From: an uncultured Eubacteriales bacterium
GTDB lineage: Bacteria > Bacillota > Clostridia > Peptostreptococcales > Anaerovoracaceae
Assembly: GCA_905206455.1 (NCBI GenBank)
Contig: CAJLHL010000009.1
Span: 1 to 36,293, forward strand
DNA length: 36,293 nucleotides
Reading direction: 5' to 3'
Shown: piece by piece, positions 7,657 to 15,649 of the stretch
Layout of the letters: every line of letters begins with the position of its first letter
How positions within the stretch are numbered: position 1 is the first letter of the stretch
Program-made: the position numbers and the translations under genes
The notes under the pieces: generated by a model
What the model was told of the DNA's origin: nothing
The model's input: the letters and a program-made list of their open reading frames with translations, nothing else
Database searches by the model: none

Positions 7657-8793
7657 TCAGTTAAGGGCCTTCAGCACAGCTTCCGTGAAATCATCTGTGG
7701 AGCTGCCTTCCCTTGTCCCCGTCATCCGAAGTGACGGATCGGAAGCCGCGGAGTCCACCGCTCTTCTCAGCTGCTCTGCTTTCTGGGCATAACCGATATG
7801 ACGCAGCATCAGTTCCGCAGCTTTCAGCAGACTCTCCGGATTTGCACGGTCTTCGATTCCTTCCTCCACCATGCGCGGCGCGCTGCCGTGAACCGCTTCA
7901 AACATAGCGTACTGACTGCCGATATTCGCACTGCCCGCCGTACCCATGCCGCCCTGAATCTGAGCCGCTTCATCGGTGATAATGTCGCCGTAAAGGTTGG
8001 GCAGTACGAAGACCTGAAAATCTCTCTGCAGATCCTCATTGATGAGATTTGCAGTCATAATATCAATATACCAGTCTTCGACCCGAATGTCAGGATATTC
8101 TTCTCCGACTTTATGTACGACATCGAGAAAACGTCCGTCCGTCTTTTTTACGATATTCGCCTTTGTCACACATTCGACCCGGTTCTTTCCGTTGGCTCTG
8201 GCGAATTCAAAAGCCATGCGGGCGATCCGCTCTGTTCCCTGGGTCGTCGTCACTTTAAAGTCGATGCACAGATCATCGGAAACATCTACGCCGCGGCTTC
8301 CCACGATATATTCGCCTTCCGTATTCTCCCGATAAAATGTCCAGTCGATACCCTTTTCCGGAATGCTGATCGGCCTTACGTTAGCGAAGAGATCCAGTTC
8401 CCGGCGGAGAGCTACGTTGGCGCTCTCCAGATTCGGCATATTCATCGTCTCGTTGGGAGTGGTCGTCGGACCCTTCAAAAAGACGTGACACTGCTTGATC
8501 TGATCCAGTACGTCATCCGGCAGAGTTTCCATTTTAGCCGCCCGATTTTCCAGAGTAAGCCCCTCGATGGTCCGCATCTCGATTCTGCCCTGTGCCACAT
8601 CCTCTGCGAGAATCTCATCCAGAACTTTTCTCGCCGCTTTCATGATCACCGGACCGATGCCGTCGCCGTCCACAAAACCGATGATGATCTTATCCAGTTT
8701 GGAAAAATCCGTCGCCGGAGGTTCATTTTTCAGCTTCTCGATACGTTTCAGCTGTTCTTTTACAAGTTCCTCAAATTTTTCTGTATAATCCAT
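7657..8793 (-). CDS. icd: Isocitrate dehydrogenase (isocitrate/isopropylmalate family)
   Basis: A 378-residue beta-decarboxylating dehydrogenase that turns isocitrate into 2-oxoglutarate. Seen: GDGIGP (43-48), the substrate helix SANVALRRELDLFANVRP with S124, YRENTEGEY (154-162), K211 in TKANIVKKTDG, and metal-site aspartates in NLYGDIITDEAAQ (D270, D274). The S-x-NVALR-x-ELDL-x-ANVRP pattern marks isocitrate rather than isopropylmalate as substrate. The coenzyme loop reads HGSAPRM (302-308), neither the NADP-type HGTAPKY nor the NAD-type HGSAPDI, so cofactor choice is open. It sits 14 nt after acn, forming the oxidative branch that supplies 2-oxoglutarate for glutamate. Confidence 0.93.
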   Translation of the reverse strand: MDYTEKFEELVKEQLKRIEKLKNEPPATDFSKLDKIIIGFVDGDGIGPVIMKAARKVLDEILAEDVAQGRIEMRTIEGLTLENRAAKMETLPDDVLDQIKQCHVFLKGPTTTPNETMNMPNLESANVALRRELDLFANVRPISIPEKGIDWTFYRENTEGEYIVGSRGVDVSDDLCIDFKVTTTQGTERIARMAFEFARANGKNRVECVTKANIVKKTDGRFLDVVHKVGEEYPDIRVEDWYIDIMTANLINEDLQRDFQVFVLPNLYGDIITDEAAQIQGGMGTAGSANIGSQYAMFEAVHGSAPRMVEEGIEDRANPESLLKAAELMLRHIGYAQKAEQLRRAVDSAASDPSLRMTGTREGSSTDDFTEAVLKALN

Positions 8794-8807
8794 TTCCGCG
8801 TCCCCTT

Positions 8808-10727
8808 CTATTCTTCGCTTTTGATCAGATTGATCTTTCCGCCTCTGAGAATCATCTTTTTTTCCAGCTCAGAAAGATTCGGAAGCATTCTGTATTCTTT
8901 TCCCGTCGTCTCATTTCTGACGATAATTTCCTCCCTTTCTACCTGTGCCGCCGCATCCTCGATGATCAGCTTATCGCCCAGCTTCAGCGTGCTGTAATCC
9001 GCCGGATCTGCAAAGACCAGAGGGATGATTCCGCTGTTGATCAGATTGGAGCGGTGAATACGGGCAAAAGACTTCGCCATGACAAAGCGAACGCCCAGAT
9101 ACAGAGGAACGAGAGCCGCGTGTTCTCTGCTGGAACCCTGTCCGTAGTTTTCACCGCCGACGACGGCGCCGTTTCCCGCGGCTTTACAGCGGGCAGGGAA
9201 CTCCGTGTCGATATTTTCGAAACAATAATTCGAAAGATAAGGCACATTGGAACGATAAGGGAGAATCCTGGAATCCGACGGCATGATGTCATCGGTGGTG
9301 ATATTGTCCCCCGCACAGAGTACGACTTCCGCTTTGAGAGCGCCGCCGAGAGCCACGTTGAGGGGAAACGGTTTAATATTCGGTCCCATAGCCACCGGGG
9401 TATTCTCTTTATTGGAATCCTTCGGATAGACGATAAAGTTGTCGTTGAAATCGAAGTTCACCGGCGGAATCTCTGCCAGTTCTGAATTCATCCCCGTGGT
9501 TAGCACGCCTTCGATGGCGGAAATAGCCGCCGTCTCCGGACTGACCAGATAAATATCCGCGTCCTTCGTACCGCTTCTTCCCTTAAAGTTGCGGTTGAAA
9601 GTTCTCAGAGAGACGCCGGAAGATTTCGGAGACTGCCCCATACCGATGCACGGACCGCAGGCATTCTCGATAATTCTCGCGCCGGCGCTGATCATGTCCG
9701 CCAGAGCGCCGTTGGAAGCTAACTTTGCCAGAATCTTGCTGGAACCCGGCGAAATGACCAGACTGACGTTTTCGCTGACCTTTCTGCCCTTGAGAATCGC
9801 CGCGACTTTCATCAGATCTGTATAGGAAGAATTCGTACAGCTTCCGATGGCTACCTGATCGATTTTGACCGGTCCGATATTTTTAACGGAATCCACATTG
9901 TCCGGGCTGTGAGGCTTTGCCGCCAGCGGCTCCAGCTCGGAGAGATTTACTTCCAGGACTTCGTCGTAGACAGCGTCCGTATCTGGCGCCAGCGGAACGA
10001 AATCATCGCCGCGGCCCTGAGATTCCATAAACGCTTTCGTATTTTCATCGCTCGGGAACACGGAAGTGGTAGCTCCCAGTTCCGCACCCATATTTGTGAT
10101 AGTGGCCCGGTCTGTAACGGAGAGCGTCTTCACGCCCTCTCCGGTGTATTCTACGATCTTTCCGACGCCGCCCTTGACAGAAAGCTGCTGCAGAACATAC
10201 AAAATGACGTCTTTGGCGGAAACCCACGGCCTCAGCTTCCCGGTGAGCTTCACATTGATCACCTTCGGTGTCACCAGAGAATACGTTCCTCTGGCCATCG
10301 CTACCGCCACATCCAGGCCTCCCGCGCCGATGGCGATCATACCGATGCCGCCGCCGGTCGGAGTATGACTGTCAGAACCGAGAAGGGTCTTTCCCGGAAT
10401 ACCGAAATTCTCGATGTGGAGCTGGTGACAGATTCCGTTGCCCGGCTTGGAAAAAAGAACGCCGTGCCTCTTCGCCACACTCTTGATAAACTCGTGATCA
10501 TCCGCGTTTTCAAACCCTGTCTGCAGCGTATTGTGATCTATGTAAGCGACAGAAAGCTCGGTCTGAATTTTTTCTACATCCATAGCTTCCAGCTGAAGAT
10601 AAACCATCGTACCGGTAGAATCCTGGGTCAGCGTCTGATCGATTTTAATTTTTATCTCCTCTCCCGGAGAGAGTGTTCCTTCGATCAGATGATTTTCCAG
10701 TATTTTATATGCTAATGTCTTTCCCAT
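8808..10727 (-). CDS. Aconitate hydratase, short Aquifex-type
   Basis: A 639-residue [4Fe-4S] enzyme interconverting citrate and isocitrate in the cytosol. The catalytic core holds GSDSHT (117-122), cluster cysteines C297 (AIGSCTNSS), C357 and C360 (ACGPCIGMGQSP), then a TFNRNFKGRSG stretch and SPETAA. The C-terminal swivel domain has GDNITTDDIMPS and NYGQGSSREHAAL. The length fits the short bacterial aconitases of about 640-660 residues, not the AcnA type of about 890. The start ATG 10727 is preceded by GGAGGC. It is first in the minus-strand operon with icd; citrate synthase is not in the window. Confidence 0.95.
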   Translation of the reverse strand: MGKTLAYKILENHLIEGTLSPGEEIKIKIDQTLTQDSTGTMVYLQLEAMDVEKIQTELSVAYIDHNTLQTGFENADDHEFIKSVAKRHGVLFSKPGNGICHQLHIENFGIPGKTLLGSDSHTPTGGGIGMIAIGAGGLDVAVAMARGTYSLVTPKVINVKLTGKLRPWVSAKDVILYVLQQLSVKGGVGKIVEYTGEGVKTLSVTDRATITNMGAELGATTSVFPSDENTKAFMESQGRGDDFVPLAPDTDAVYDEVLEVNLSELEPLAAKPHSPDNVDSVKNIGPVKIDQVAIGSCTNSSYTDLMKVAAILKGRKVSENVSLVISPGSSKILAKLASNGALADMISAGARIIENACGPCIGMGQSPKSSGVSLRTFNRNFKGRSGTKDADIYLVSPETAAISAIEGVLTTGMNSELAEIPPVNFDFNDNFIVYPKDSNKENTPVAMGPNIKPFPLNVALGGALKAEVVLCAGDNITTDDIMPSDSRILPYRSNVPYLSNYCFENIDTEFPARCKAAGNGAVVGGENYGQGSSREHAALVPLYLGVRFVMAKSFARIHRSNLINSGIIPLVFADPADYSTLKLGDKLIIEDAAAQVEREEIIVRNETTGKEYRMLPNLSELEKKMILRGGKINLIKSEE

Positions 10728-10884
10728 TTAAATAAAAACGCCTCCTGAACGTGAAATAACAGTGAAAACGCAAGCTTCCGCAGCTGTGCGGCGGCTTCCG
10801 TTCCGCAGCGCACAAAGCGGCTGACCGCTTTTGCCCCGCATCTCAATACATGTTTTAAAGCATACATAACATACATATCGCTTT

Positions 10885-10923
10885 ATTGTATACAATTATA
10901 TTTCATTCCGGGACTTTTGTAAA
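10885..10923 (-). promoter_or_regulatory. acn operon promoter with FadR-type operator
   Basis: On the minus strand, TTTACA (complement of 10918-10923), a 17-nt spacer and a perfect TATAAT (complement of 10895-10900) form a near-consensus sigma-A promoter. A perfect 12-bp palindrome ATTGTATACAAT (10885-10896) overlaps the last two bases of the -10 and covers the predicted start near 10888. Its core TTGTATACAA fits the FadR-subfamily half-site pattern T-N-GT...AC-N-A. Binding there would block polymerase. The GntR protein encoded in this operon is the obvious ligand. Confidence 0.75.
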
Positions 10924-10944
10924 CACATTGTTGTTCAAAAATAG

Positions 10945-10980
10945 AAAAAAGCCGCGAAAGACGACTGCTTCCGCAGTCTT
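10945..10980 (-). terminator. Probable terminator of the DEAD-box helicase gene
   Basis: On the minus strand a GACTGC/GCAGTC stem with a GGAA tetraloop (10963-10978) is followed, after about 12 nt, by six U residues (10945-10950). The U-run is further from the stem than usual, so efficiency is uncertain. It lies about 120 nt past the helicase stop. Confidence 0.5.
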
Positions 10981-11101
10981 CTCTCACAGCCTGATCTTTC
11001 TTCAGATTGTCAGCTGATTTCCGAATCCGTCCGCAGCCGAAACCAGACACGGCAGACGTGAATCCCACCTCCGTCTTCACTCGCCTGTTCCACGGCCGCC
11101 G

Positions 11102-13072
11102 CTACTTTCTTCTGCGGCCCTTTCCGGAAAATTTGGAATTTCTTCTTCTTCGATAAGCGTCTCCATTGCCGCGCTGACGTCCTTTATCCGAATCATTGTT
11201 TTCCATAAAATAACCGCTGCTCTCACGGTTCTGGCGTTTCGTCCGGGCGCGCTCTCTGTCGCCTCTGTCGCGGCCGCCGCTATCCGTTCTGCGGCCGCCC
11301 TTCTTCTTTCCGGAAGAACCTCCTCTGCGCTTTTTGGAAGCCCGTTCGAAAGAAATACCTCTGCCTTTCAGCTGGTAATCCCGCATAGACGAAATCACCT
11401 CATCCGCGTGAGATTCCGGAACATCGACAAAGGAGAAATTGGTGTGAAGCTCTATCGTCCCGATCATCCTACCGCTCAGAGAAGTTCCGGAAGCCACCGC
11501 CTTCACGATATCCGATTCTCTCAGACCGTCTGTCCGCCCCGCATTGATAAATAGACGAGTCATATTCATCTTGTCATAGGAGAATTCCTCTTCATCAAAA
11601 TCAGCATGCTGATAGGATTTCCCTTCCAGTTCGCTGAACGCCAGAGAGAAGAGAGCCGCCGCCAACTCCGGATATCCGGGCGCATCTGCGGCTGTTTTCG
11701 AAGAGGCCTCCGCCGTATGTTCTTCCCGGTTTTCCGCAGAAATTGCAGTCTCCGAAAAAACTCCGTCTGAGAGAATTTCCTCTGTCTCAGATCCCGAAAT
11801 TTCCGCGCCGGAACCGCTCTCTGCAGCCTGCTCCGCACTTTTTTTCAGCTTCTCAGCGATCTGTCGGATGACTTCCAGATATTTGCTGCCTGCACCCCGG
11901 CGAACCAGTTCCGCAGCTTTTTCCGCGGCATTGCCGATCTGAACCGACTCGACTTCACTGATCGCCGGCGGACGCATCCGGCCGATGGAAGAACCCGTAT
12001 ACTTCATGATTTCCCGCAGTTTATACATGTCTCTGCCGAAGACAAAGGAATAGGCCTTGCCTGTATTTCCCGCTCTGCCCGTTCTTCCGATACGGTGAAC
12101 ATACTGTTCGGGATCCTCCGGGATATCGTAATTGAAAACGGCCTGCACACCGCTGACGTCGATGCCTCTGGCCGCCACATCGGTAGCCACGAGAATCTGC
12201 GTGATCCCCTTTCGGAATTTATTCATGACCCGCTCCCGTTCATGCTGCTTCATATCGCCGTGAAGAGCGTCCGCCGCATAGCCCCGGTCCTGCAGGCGGG
12301 ACGTCACCTGATCCGCGCGGCGCTTGGTATTGCAGAACACCAGACCGAGTGTGATGCCGTTCACATCGATGAGACGGCATAAGAGCTCGATTTTCGACGG
12401 CTCCCGCACTTCGATATAGCGCTGCTCCGTAAGATCGGTAGTCAGCTCCTTCCTGGCGATCTGGATATAGACAGGATCTTTCTGATACGTCTCTGTCAGC
12501 TTCATGATCTCCGGCGCCATGGTGGCGGAAAACAGAAGCATCTGCTTTTCTTCCGGCACCTCGGAGAGAATCGTATCGATATCCTCCCGGAATCCCATAT
12601 TCAGCATCTCATCCGCCTCGTCGAGAATGAGCATTTTCAGATGATCAAACCGGAGAGTTCTTCTTCTCATGTGATCCATCACACGTCCCGGCGTCCCGAT
12701 GATAATCTGTGGCTTTTTTTTCAGGGCTGCGATCTGATTCTCGATACTCTGTCCGCCGTAAATGGCGAGAATCCGAATCCCCTGCATATATTTCGTCAGA
12801 CGCCGGAGCTCATCTGCTACCTGAGACGCCAGTTCCCTCGTGGGACACAGAGTCAGTACCTGAGGCGCCGTCGCATGAGGATCGGTCATCTGCACTGCCG
12901 GAATACCGTAAGCGCAGGTCTTTCCCGTCCCCGTCTGCGCCTGTCCGATCAGATCTTTTCCCTGAAGAACTTCGGGAATCGACTGTTCCTGAATCGGCGT
13001 CGCCTCGGAAAATCCCATCTCCTCCAGACCTCGGAGAATCTCGGATGAAATATTTAAATTTTCAAACTTCAT
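11102..13072 (-). CDS. DEAD-box ATP-dependent RNA helicase, DbpA/CsdA type
   Basis: A 656-residue helicase if started at ATG 13072 (MKFENL), the usual family start; an in-frame ATG at 13135 would add 21 residues. Seen: Q motif (FEN...GFSEATPIQEQ), motif I AQTGTGKT (45-52), PTREL, TPGR, DEAD (151-154), SAT (182-184), motif V ATDVAARGID and motif VI HRIGRTGRAG (326-335). A Ser/Glu/Ala-rich linker (about 410-500) leads to a DbpA-type RNA-binding domain (about 504-578), then a basic Arg/Gly/Lys tail. Such proteins unwind RNA in ribosome assembly and cold adaptation. It is monocistronic, with its own promoter near 13201-13229 and a structured leader. Confidence 0.95.
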   Translation of the reverse strand: MKFENLNISSEILRGLEEMGFSEATPIQEQSIPEVLQGKDLIGQAQTGTGKTCAYGIPAVQMTDPHATAPQVLTLCPTRELASQVADELRRLTKYMQGIRILAIYGGQSIENQIAALKKKPQIIIGTPGRVMDHMRRRTLRFDHLKMLILDEADEMLNMGFREDIDTILSEVPEEKQMLLFSATMAPEIMKLTETYQKDPVYIQIARKELTTDLTEQRYIEVREPSKIELLCRLIDVNGITLGLVFCNTKRRADQVTSRLQDRGYAADALHGDMKQHERERVMNKFRKGITQILVATDVAARGIDVSGVQAVFNYDIPEDPEQYVHRIGRTGRAGNTGKAYSFVFGRDMYKLREIMKYTGSSIGRMRPPAISEVESVQIGNAAEKAAELVRRGAGSKYLEVIRQIAEKLKKSAEQAAESGSGAEISGSETEEILSDGVFSETAISAENREEHTAEASSKTAADAPGYPELAAALFSLAFSELEGKSYQHADFDEEEFSYDKMNMTRLFINAGRTDGLRESDIVKAVASGTSLSGRMIGTIELHTNFSFVDVPESHADEVISSMRDYQLKGRGISFERASKKRRGGSSGKKKGGRRTDSGGRDRGDRERARTKRQNRESSGYFMENNDSDKGRQRGNGDAYRRRRNSKFSGKGRRRK

Positions 13073-13164
13073 ATAATCTGTATACCTTTCGTCTTTCCCT
13101 CCATACCTGCCCTGCTGCAGACTGATGCGCGACATTCTCTGCCCTGCAGCTTCCGTTCTTTTCT

Positions 13165-13190
13165 CCTGCGCCAGGAAATTCTGACGCAGG
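13165..13190 (-). promoter_or_regulatory. Hairpin in the helicase 5' leader
   Basis: CCTGCG (13165-13170) pairs with CGCAGG (13185-13190), and after one mismatch CAG pairs with CTG, closing on a GAAATT loop. It falls at the extreme 5' end of the predicted 120-nt leader. It may stabilise the mRNA or respond to temperature, as leaders of cold-shock helicase genes can; that function is conjecture. Confidence 0.4.
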
Positions 13191-13200
13191 TCAGGATATA

Positions 13201-13229
13201 ATCGTAACTTAGATAATATAATTAATCAA
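13201..13229 (-). promoter_or_regulatory. Predicted promoter of the helicase gene
   Basis: On the minus strand TTGATT (complement of 13224-13229), 17 nt and TACGAT (complement of 13201-13206) match sigma-A consensus at four of six positions each, in the only AT-rich stretch of the gap. Confidence 0.5.
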
Positions 13230-13437
13230 GGTAAATATTATTTTTCTTTCCCTTCGCTTCCTTCAGCCGGTCGTCCGGTAACCGGAATCTCAGGGAAGTT
13301 TGAGCGGGCGCATCTGATCCGAACATGTGAAGATTTCAGTGCGGCGACGCATCTCTTCTCAGACTTCTGCTGCCGGATGACTGCGAAAATCTGAAATGAA
13401 AGTCCTTACAGGGAAAATCGACGGCGGTTATATAGAA

Positions 13438-13481
13438 AGAGGGCTTTCCGCCCGTCTCAGATGACGTTTGGAAAGCCCTCT
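13438..13481 (-). terminator. Terminator after phoR
   Basis: A perfect 12-bp stem (AGAGGGCTTTCC at 13438-13449 with its complement at 13470-13481) around a 20-nt loop, followed on the minus strand by UUUCUAUAU. It lies about 70 nt past the phoR stop and closes the phosphate regulon. Confidence 0.75.
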
Positions 13482-13548
13482 GCTCTTTTGCCGGCACTTT
13501 CTGACAGATCCCGCCTTCTCGGAGACGTATCAAACCACGGAACCGGAA

Positions 13549-14898
13549 TCATTCTGCCGTCTCCCCGGGCAGGGTGACGATGATTTCCGTACCTTCTCCA
13601 AACCGGCTGTGCAGTTCGATCTTTCCCTCATGAAGCGCCGCCGCATGCTTTACGATGGCAAGCCCCAGTCCGGTACCTCCTACTTCTTTGGAGTGACTTT
13701 TGTCTACGCGGTAAAACCGTTCAAAGATCCGGGTCTGTTCTTCCTCCGGGATTCCGATTCCCGTATCTTTTACGCTGAGACGCACCTTCCGGCCGTCCTG
13801 CCCCAGAGAGATCAGCACCCTTCCCCCCTCTCGGTTATACTTTACGGCATTATCGCAGAGATTATAAATCATTTCCATCAGGATCTGCCGGATTCCGTTG
13901 ACCTTTACCGGTGCGGCCTCCGCCGCGATGGAAATGTTTCTGCGGCCCGCTTCAGGCGTCAGAGTAAAAATGACTTCGTCGATCAGCTGTGAAAGATCCA
14001 CGGATTCGCACTCATACATCAGTTCCTTCTCATCGAGCTGCGAGAGTTTGATAATATCTTCCACCAGGCGGATCAGCCGCTGGGATTCCGTATAAATCTT
14101 TCCGGAAAACCGCGGGATATCTTCCTGTTTCACCAGACCGTCTCTCATGATTTCCGCGAACCCCGAAATCGACGTCAGCGGCGTTTTCAGCTCATGGGAG
14201 ACGTTGGCGGTAAATTCGCGTCTCATTTTTTCACGTTCATCCATTTCATTCTGAAGCATCTTGTTCTGCAAGTGAAGTTTATTCAAAAGCGGCCTGATTT
14301 CCTCATAATCCGCTAAGTTTTCCGTATTCTCCGGGTGTTCAAAGTCGATTTCGTTCAGCGGACGGACGATTCTCCGGGACAGCCGGTAAGCGATCAGGCA
14401 GGAGAGAATGATGGCGCCCGCCAGAATGATGGCGATCATCTGCGACATGCTCTGAAAGAGAACCCAGATGGAGACCTGTGTTCTGGATACGCGAAGTACG
14501 CTGCCGTCGGGAAGACGCAAAGCGTAATTGATCGTCTTCTCATCGATGGTATCCGAATACCTCGCACTGCTGCCTTCTCCTTTTTCCACAGCAGCTTTGA
14601 TCTCCTCCCGCTCTCCGTGATTTTCCATGGAACGCTCGTCCATGAGGCTGTCGTAAGTGACCGAACCGTCGGCGGCCACCAGCGTGATTCGGACGCTGTC
14701 ATCCTGCTTTGAAATTCCGTCGAGATATTCCACTCCCATGGTTTCGATTCCCGAAGCCGCATAAGCGGCCTCGTTTCTCAGCTGATCCATCGATTCCTCT
14801 TCAAAATAAGAGTAAAGAACGCCCATGACGATGAGTACGCTGCCTAAAAGGACGGCTACCGCGACGCCGATAATCGACTGGAATATTTTTCTCGTCAC
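13549..14898 (-). CDS. phoR: Phosphate-regulon sensor histidine kinase
   Basis: A 449-residue membrane kinase. TM1 spans about 8-31, an extracytoplasmic domain 32-145 and TM2 146-171. A short linker and coiled coil follow. The HisKA domain carries phospho-acceptor H235 (SHELKTPLTS), and the HATPase has N box NLCDNAVKYN, G1 DTGIGIP, F box FERFYRVD and G2 GGTGLGLAIV. It should autophosphorylate and pass phosphate to PhoP. Its start overlaps the phoP stop by 4 nt, so translation is coupled. The role is assigned by position directly after pstSCAB-phoU-phoP; sequence alone shows a PhoR/WalK-like kinase without a clear PAS domain. Confidence 0.92.
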   Translation of the reverse strand: MTRKIFQSIIGVAVAVLLGSVLIVMGVLYSYFEEESMDQLRNEAAYAASGIETMGVEYLDGISKQDDSVRITLVAADGSVTYDSLMDERSMENHGEREEIKAAVEKGEGSSARYSDTIDEKTINYALRLPDGSVLRVSRTQVSIWVLFQSMSQMIAIILAGAIILSCLIAYRLSRRIVRPLNEIDFEHPENTENLADYEEIRPLLNKLHLQNKMLQNEMDEREKMRREFTANVSHELKTPLTSISGFAEIMRDGLVKQEDIPRFSGKIYTESQRLIRLVEDIIKLSQLDEKELMYECESVDLSQLIDEVIFTLTPEAGRRNISIAAEAAPVKVNGIRQILMEMIYNLCDNAVKYNREGGRVLISLGQDGRKVRLSVKDTGIGIPEEEQTRIFERFYRVDKSHSKEVGGTGLGLAIVKHAAALHEGKIELHSRFGEGTEIIVTLPGETAE

Positions 14899-15575
14899 TT
14901 GCTTTTCCCGCCCATCTTATAACCGATGCCCCGCACTGTTTCGATCAGTGTGTTGCAGCTTCCTAATTTCTGCCGCAGCGTACGAATGTGAACGTCCACC
15001 GTGCGGCTTTCTCCGTTGAACTCATAGCCCCAGACCTCTGACAGAATCTGATCCCTCGTAAAGACCAGCCCCTGGTTTTTCAGCAGGAAACAGAGAAGAT
15101 CGTATTCTTTGAGAGTCAGGGAAATATCTTTGTCGTCGACTTTGACGATATGTTCTTTCGGACTGACGTAGAGAGATCCCAGACGATAGGCTTCTTTCTT
15201 CGGTGCGGACGTCTCATTTCTCCTCAGAAGAGCTTTTACTCTGGCGATGAGTTCCATCATACCGAAAGGCTTTGCCAGATAATCGTCCGCCCCGGAATCG
15301 AGGCCGAGAACCTTATCGTATTCGCTGCCCTTTGCGGTGAGCATCATCACCGGCGTGCGCTTCGTCGCCGGGTTGTCCCTCAATTTTTTCAGAATCATCA
15401 GACCGTCTTCCTCCGGCAGCATAATATCCAGAAGAATGAGGTCCGGAACTTTTTTGTCTACCGCCTTCCAGAATTGAGAAGGCAGATCGAATCCCTGCGC
15501 CTCAAAGCCGGAATTCGCCAGTGTGTAAATCACCAGTTCCCTTATGCTGTTGTCATCTTCCACTAAGTAAATCAT
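14895..15575 (-). CDS. phoP: Phosphate-regulon response regulator, OmpR/PhoB family
   Basis: A 226-residue regulator. The receiver domain (1-120) has acidic residues E6-D7-D8, phospho-acceptor D50 in LLDIMLPEEDG, T80 and K102 (LAKPF). The C-terminal winged helix (about 130-225) shows TLKEYDLLCFLLKNQGLVFT, then VDVHIRTLRQKLG. The ATG at 15575 starts the receiver domain exactly and has AAGGAAGG upstream; the open frame continues upstream only by chance. It overlaps phoR by 4 nt and follows phoU by 74 nt. It should bind the repeat hexamers upstream of pstS. Confidence 0.95.
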   Translation of the reverse strand: MIYLVEDDNSIRELVIYTLANSGFEAQGFDLPSQFWKAVDKKVPDLILLDIMLPEEDGLMILKKLRDNPATKRTPVMMLTAKGSEYDKVLGLDSGADDYLAKPFGMMELIARVKALLRRNETSAPKKEAYRLGSLYVSPKEHIVKVDDKDISLTLKEYDLLCFLLKNQGLVFTRDQILSEVWGYEFNGESRTVDVHIRTLRQKLGSCNTLIETVRGIGYKMGGKSK

Positions 15576-15614
15576 TCCGCCTTCCTTTCCGCTCTCTCTG
15601 AAATCTTCTCCAGC

Positions 15615-15631
15615 GCCGAAGCCGCTTCGGC
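15615..15631 (-). other. Hairpin between phoU and phoP
   Basis: A perfect 7-bp stem (GCCGAAG with CTTCGGC) with a 3-nt loop lies in the 74-nt gap between phoU and phoP, and GCGC arms outside could lengthen it. No U-run follows. It may be an RNA-processing or stabilising element that sets the phoPR share of operon expression. Confidence 0.4.
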
Positions 15632-15649
15632 AGCGCGCCGCGCCAGCTC

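Larger units (their letters stand above)
10728..11101. other. acn leader and promoter, helicase trailer
   Basis: This 374-nt gap holds an acn 5' leader of about 160 nt with an AAAGCGG-CTGA-CCGCTTT hairpin (10814-10831), the acn promoter and operator (10885-10923), and the probable helicase terminator (10945-10980). No gene is evident. Confidence 0.6.
13136..13548. other. Gap between helicase and phoR genes
   Basis: The 413 nt contain a leader hairpin at 13165-13190, a helicase promoter at 13201-13229, about 200 nt in which I see nothing clear, and the phosphate-operon terminator at 13438-13481. Short frames on both strands look spurious. Confidence 0.5.
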
